Below, piece by piece: positions 61,087 to 64,000 of a DNA stretch of 64,000 bases. The DNA comes from Actinomadura_C alba (GTDB lineage Bacteria > Actinomycetota > Actinomycetes > Streptosporangiales > Streptosporangiaceae), in NCBI RefSeq assembly GCF_039530285.1, contig NZ_BAAAOK010000005.1:62001-126000 (forward strand), written 5' to 3'. The notes under the pieces are model-generated. The model did not search any database and was not told the DNA's origin. It worked only from the letters and a program-made list of their open reading frames with translations. Position numbers and translations under genes: made by a program. How positions within the stretch are numbered: position 1 is the stretch's first letter; each line of letters opens with the position of its first letter.

Positions 61087-61290
61087 GGGTTGGCGGGTCT
61101 GGCCGATGAGCCGCGGCCGGGTCGGCCACCATCGATCCTGCTCGATCAGGTCGAGGAGGTGGTGGCGTTCACGCTGGAGAAGACGCCGGGCGAGGCGACG
61201 CTGGTCGCGTAGGTCGATGGCCGAGCGGACCGGGTTGCCGAAGTCCACGATCGGGCGGATCTGGCGGCGTTTCGACGTCCTCCCTCGACG
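61087..61290 (+). pseudogene. IS630-type transposase, N-terminal fragment with frameshift
   Basis: GLADEPRPGRPPSILLDQVE followed by VVAFTLEKTPGEATLVA, and then, in another frame, SMAERTGLPKSTIGRIWRRF with DVLP. This is the HTH linker of IS630 transposases (DxPRxGRPxxit…TW…sma…sxxTVxRiwrxf). The DDE core is absent. The rest of 61291-61543 contains no recognisable gene. Confidence 0.65.
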
Positions 61291-61543
61291 GCCCGCGCGG
61301 CGTGTTCGTCCGCCCACCGCTCGGCGTCATCCACCGCGCGCGGGCTTGGTCTCCTGCCGGTCCGGACGGCCGGCTGTGCCTTCTCCTGCCCGGCGGCGAC
61401 AATTCCGAACGACGCAGAACGACTCCGGACTCGACCGGTGGACCCCCTGGCAAAGATCGCCATTCCCGCGTGACGCACCGACTGAGGCTGGAATGATCAA
61501 AGGCCGGCCAACGCCCCGACCCTCCGACCAAAGAGTGGCTCCT

Positions 61544-62359
61544 ATGACTGACCAGACGCCCGCATCTGACAGGCCAAAGCCCGCGATCGACACCACCACC
61601 CCGCATTCAGCAAGGGTGTGGAACTACTGGCTTGGCGGCAAGGACAACCACCCCGTCGACCGGCAGGTCGGTGATCAGGTCCGGGAGGTCTATCCGGGAA
61701 TCGTAGACGTCGCTCGGCACTCCCGCGCTTTCTTGGGGCGGGCGGTGCGGTTCCTGGCTGGTGAGGCGGGGATCCGGCAGTTCCTGGACATCGGGACCGG
61801 GCTACCTACCGTCGACAACACCCATGAGGTCGCCCAGCGCGTCGCCCCCGAATCCAAGATCGTCTACGTCGACAACGACCCACTGGTGCTGTTGCACGCC
61901 CGCGCTCTGCTCACCAGCACCCCGCAGGGCGACTGTGACTACATCGACGCCGATGTACGCGACCCTGACAGCATCCTGACCCAGGCGGCCCGCACCCTGG
62001 ACTTCACTCAGCCGATTGCCTTGATGATGCTGGGCATCCTAGGCAACGTGTGGGACGACGGGCAGGCGAGAGCGATCCGCGACCACCTGATGGCGGCACT
62101 ACCATCGGGCAGCTACCTGGTTCTGGAAGACGGCACCAACGTCGTGGCCCCCGAGGCCGCCGCTCAAGCGGAGAAGACCCGCGCCGAGGCAGGCGACCCC
62201 TACCGGCTGCGCGCCCCCGAGCAAATCGCTGAGTTCTTCGACGGCTTGGAACTGCTTGAGCCGGGTGTGGTGTCGGTATCGCGCTGGCGGCCGGAGACCA
62301 CCCCTTGGGGGCAGCCGGACGAGGTGGAGGCCTTCTGCGGTGTCGCCAAGAAGCCATGA
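61544..62359 (+). CDS. SAM-dependent methyltransferase, DUF574 type
   Basis: The 271 residues begin MTDQTPASDRPKPAIDTTTP and carry the hallmark SARVWNYWLGGKDNHPVDRQ. FLDIGTGLPTVDNTHEVAQR is the SAM-binding loop and IVYVDNDPLVLLHARALL the acidic strand 2. The family (S-adenosylmethionine methyltransferase_19) is abundant and highly paralogous in filamentous actinomycetes, often near regulators; substrates are unknown. A second, distant paralogue lies at 62805 in convergent orientation. Confidence 0.92.
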   Translation: MTDQTPASDRPKPAIDTTTPHSARVWNYWLGGKDNHPVDRQVGDQVREVYPGIVDVARHSRAFLGRAVRFLAGEAGIRQFLDIGTGLPTVDNTHEVAQRVAPESKIVYVDNDPLVLLHARALLTSTPQGDCDYIDADVRDPDSILTQAARTLDFTQPIALMMLGILGNVWDDGQARAIRDHLMAALPSGSYLVLEDGTNVVAPEAAAQAEKTRAEAGDPYRLRAPEQIAEFFDGLELLEPGVVSVSRWRPETTPWGQPDEVEAFCGVAKKP

Positions 62360-62426
62360 TGCCCCAGAGTGAGGTCTGGTGGTGGGTCCGACCCCGCTGA
62401 CCGGCCCGTTCTTCTCACCACAACAG

Positions 62427-62510
62427 TCAGGTGCTGGCCTGCTCACGCATCGCTGCGGCTAAGGCGGGCGCCCAGGCGTTGATGGTCGCGAACCACTCGT
62501 CATACTCGTC
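62427..62510 (-). pseudogene. 3' end of an unknown gene
   Basis: The minus strand reads DEYDEWFATINAWAPALAAA followed by MREQAST and TGA. The upstream continuation is not coherent. It is probably the tail of a lost gene. The rest of 62360-62804 shows no gene. Confidence 0.3.
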
Positions 62511-62804
62511 GCTCGCGCGAGTCGGAAAGCCACAGCCGGCAAGAACCGCGGGCCGCTGCGCCAGCCCTCGCTACCATCTCTGGCGGCTTCTGTGCCCGCC
62601 CGGCGGCAAAGCGGCTGGGCGAAGTTTCCGGTCGCGATAGCCCCACCGACAAAACCCCCACGGGCCCCGGCCCCGGCCGGCTGACACCGCACGATCGAGA
62701 GGCGTCGATCAACGGTCGTTAGCCGACACTCCGTCGAGCGGTCGTCTTCATCCAGAGACCCAACGCGAAGTACGTGGCCATTCTCGGGGCGCTCGGCCGG
62801 GTCG

Positions 62805-63653
62805 TCAGGGCTTGCGTAGGATTCCGCCGTACTCGTAGATGCTGCGGTCCCGTTGGGAAGCGCCCTCGTACTGGGTCAGTTCGGCGGGGACCGGGGCCAG
62901 GGGTGGCTGCAGGTCCATCGGGCGCCAGCCCACCAGGTTGCACAGGCCGGGCTCGACCGGCTCCAGGCCGGTGAACAGCGCGTCGACCTCGGCAGGGGTA
63001 CGGGTCTGCCACGGGATCCCGGCGCTGGTGACCTGTTCGGTCATCAGCGCACCCTTGGCCGGGTCGTCGCACACCACCTGCGAGAAGGTCAGGAAGCTGC
63101 CGGGCGTGGCCCGGTCCATGACGGTGTGCAGGACCCGGTGCGGGTCGTCGGAGTCGGGGAGATGGTGGCCGACGGACAAGAACAGCACCGCGACCGGCTC
63201 GTCGAAGTCGATGAGCCGTTTGACGTCCTGGTGGTCCAGGATCGAATCCTGGTCGCGGATATCGGCGGTGATGACCGTGGTGGAGGGTTTGTTGGCCAGC
63301 AGAGCCCGGCCGTGCACCAGCACGATCGGATCGATGTCCACGTAGACGACGCGGGCGTCCGGGGCGAACTGCTCGGCGACTTGGTGCACGTTGTTGTCGG
63401 TCGGCAGGCCGCAGCCCATGTCGATGAACTGCCGGATCCCGGTTTCGGCGAGGTAGCGGACGGCGCGATAAAGGAACAGGCGGTTCTGCCGGGTGATGTC
63501 CAACCCGGCGGGGAAGGACTTCAGCTGCCCCCTGATGAACTGCCGGTCGGCCTCGTAGTTGTCCTTGCCGCCCAGCAGCCAACCGTAGGCGCGAGCCGAC
63601 GTCGGCACGTCCATGGGAATGTCTCCGACCGACGGTTCACCGTCGTAGCTCAC
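62805..63653 (-). CDS. SAM-dependent methyltransferase, DUF574 type (second copy)
   Basis: GTG at 63653 gives 282 residues; ATG in MDVPTS is an alternative. SARAYGWLLGGKDNYEADRQ, then FIDMGCGLPTDNNVHQVAEQ and VVYVDIDPIVLVHGRALL are the family motifs in the same order as at 61544. About a third of positions look identical to the neighbour, so the pair is an old divergence and not a recent duplication. The C-terminus (LVGWRPMDLQPPLAPVPAEL) differs. Confidence 0.92.
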   Translation of the reverse strand: MSYDGEPSVGDIPMDVPTSARAYGWLLGGKDNYEADRQFIRGQLKSFPAGLDITRQNRLFLYRAVRYLAETGIRQFIDMGCGLPTDNNVHQVAEQFAPDARVVYVDIDPIVLVHGRALLANKPSTTVITADIRDQDSILDHQDVKRLIDFDEPVAVLFLSVGHHLPDSDDPHRVLHTVMDRATPGSFLTFSQVVCDDPAKGALMTEQVTSAGIPWQTRTPAEVDALFTGLEPVEPGLCNLVGWRPMDLQPPLAPVPAELTQYEGASQRDRSIYEYGGILRKP

Positions 63654-63873
63654 TGCGCGCTCCCGTGCCTTGCATCGATGAGGAAATGCCCTTCGGAAGG
63701 GTACTCCGAACGCCCCGGTCGACGCCGATCTTTGCCGATCCCGGCAGCTGCAAGTCGTGAAATCGTGGATGTTGCTTCGGCGCCGGGCAGAAGGTCTCCC
63801 AGCTCACCCCCGCGTCGGGCCGTGGTTCCGACGCCTACCTGAGGGACCGGGGTAGATCGCTTCCACGCATTGG

Positions 63874-64000
63874 TCACGAGGAGAGGTATTTCAGGAAGCC
63901 GTTGGCGAGCGCCTTGGCGATTCGCTGGCGAAACTTCGGGTCCTTCAGCTTCGCGGCGTCACCGGGGTTCTGCATGTTGCCGCACTCGACGAACACCGAA
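63874..64000 (-). CDS. N-acetylmuramoyl-L-alanine amidase (amidase_3), C-terminal end, cut by window edge
   Basis: The minus strand reads SVFVECGNMQNPGDAAKLKD followed by PKFRQRIAKALANGFLKYLS and S, then TGA at 63876-63874. xVxVExGNMxNxxDAxxLxxxxFRxxxAxAlAxGI is the end of amidase_3 domains, including the catalytic Glu (VEcGN). These zinc enzymes cut the lactyl-amide bond of peptidoglycan. The rest lies beyond base 64000. Confidence 0.7.
   Translation of the reverse strand, partial: SVFVECGNMQNPGDAAKLKDPKFRQRIAKALANGFLKYLSS

Noticed and set aside
1..64000. CRISPR arrays, rRNA and tRNA genes
   Set aside because: I scanned by eye for regularly spaced repeats and tRNA T-loops and saw none; a covariance-model search would be needed to exclude a single tRNA.

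Overview
The window is high-GC actinobacterial DNA. The gene content fits a filamentous actinomycete: DUF397 and DUF5753 regulators, two DUF574-type SAM methyltransferases, a YcaO protein, many secreted hydrolases, ECF42 sigma with a YciI partner, and frequent GTG starts. Order Streptosporangiales is my guess from these families; nothing here fixes the genus. The segment looks like an accessory or chromosome-arm region. Intact genes are separated by many broken pieces of unrelated genes (VOC, FAD oxidase, integrase, resolvase, IS3/IS5/IS481/IS630-type transposases, DUF4132, D-aminoacylase, GH99-like and others).

Layout. 1-10 kb: an AraC-type regulator fragment, gene debris, a 5'-truncated six-hairpin glycosidase, a secreted S15/CocE-type peptidase with a good terminator, a membrane-anchored endonuclease/exonuclease/phosphatase protein with an internal 45-bp duplication, and an S11 D,D-carboxypeptidase that has lost its native start. 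10-18 kb: a Tat-exported TPR protein with a degenerate aspartic-protease domain, DUF5753 and DUF397 genes, a LysR/GyrI-like divergent pair with a clear LysR palindrome, a DNA-alkylation-repair HEAT protein, an EamA exporter and a cytochrome P450. 18.5-28.7 kb: a minus-strand block of nine genes encoding a GH114 lipoprotein, a spherulin-4 (GH135-like) protein, three nucleotide-sugar enzymes, a polytopic membrane protein, a PelF-like glycosyltransferase, an Agd3-like polysaccharide deacetylase and a LuxR regulator. 29-38 kb: debris, PepSY protein, MMPL transporter with a small membrane partner, GlxA-type regulator, and an ECF42/YciI/DUF998 set. 38-46 kb: debris, a large secreted M14 carboxypeptidase, IS remnants, and a GH43-like secreted enzyme behind a promoter with a LacI-like operator. 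46-51.7 kb: a HEAT protein with a MerR-HEAT regulator behind a MerR-type palindrome, a NACHT membrane NTPase, and a YcaO gene preceded by a 60-codon ORF. 51.8-59 kb: a lipase and a peroxidase cluster (DyP plus animal-type haem peroxidase with two unknown partners). 59-64 kb: a broken CHAP protein, a DUF2157 membrane protein, two DUF574 methyltransferases and the 3' end of an amidase.

The most interesting unit is 18.5-28.7 kb. GH114, spherulin-4 (Sph3/GH135), an Agd3-type deacetylase, an epimerase and a dedicated glycosyltransferase are the same functional classes that build and process galactosaminogalactan in the fungus Aspergillus. Here they sit with a glycosyltransferase of the bacterial PelF type. 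I infer a secreted, partly deacetylated aminosugar polymer (Pel/galactosaminogalactan-like), made inside by PelF-like polymerisation, exported through the membrane protein, and trimmed and deacetylated outside.
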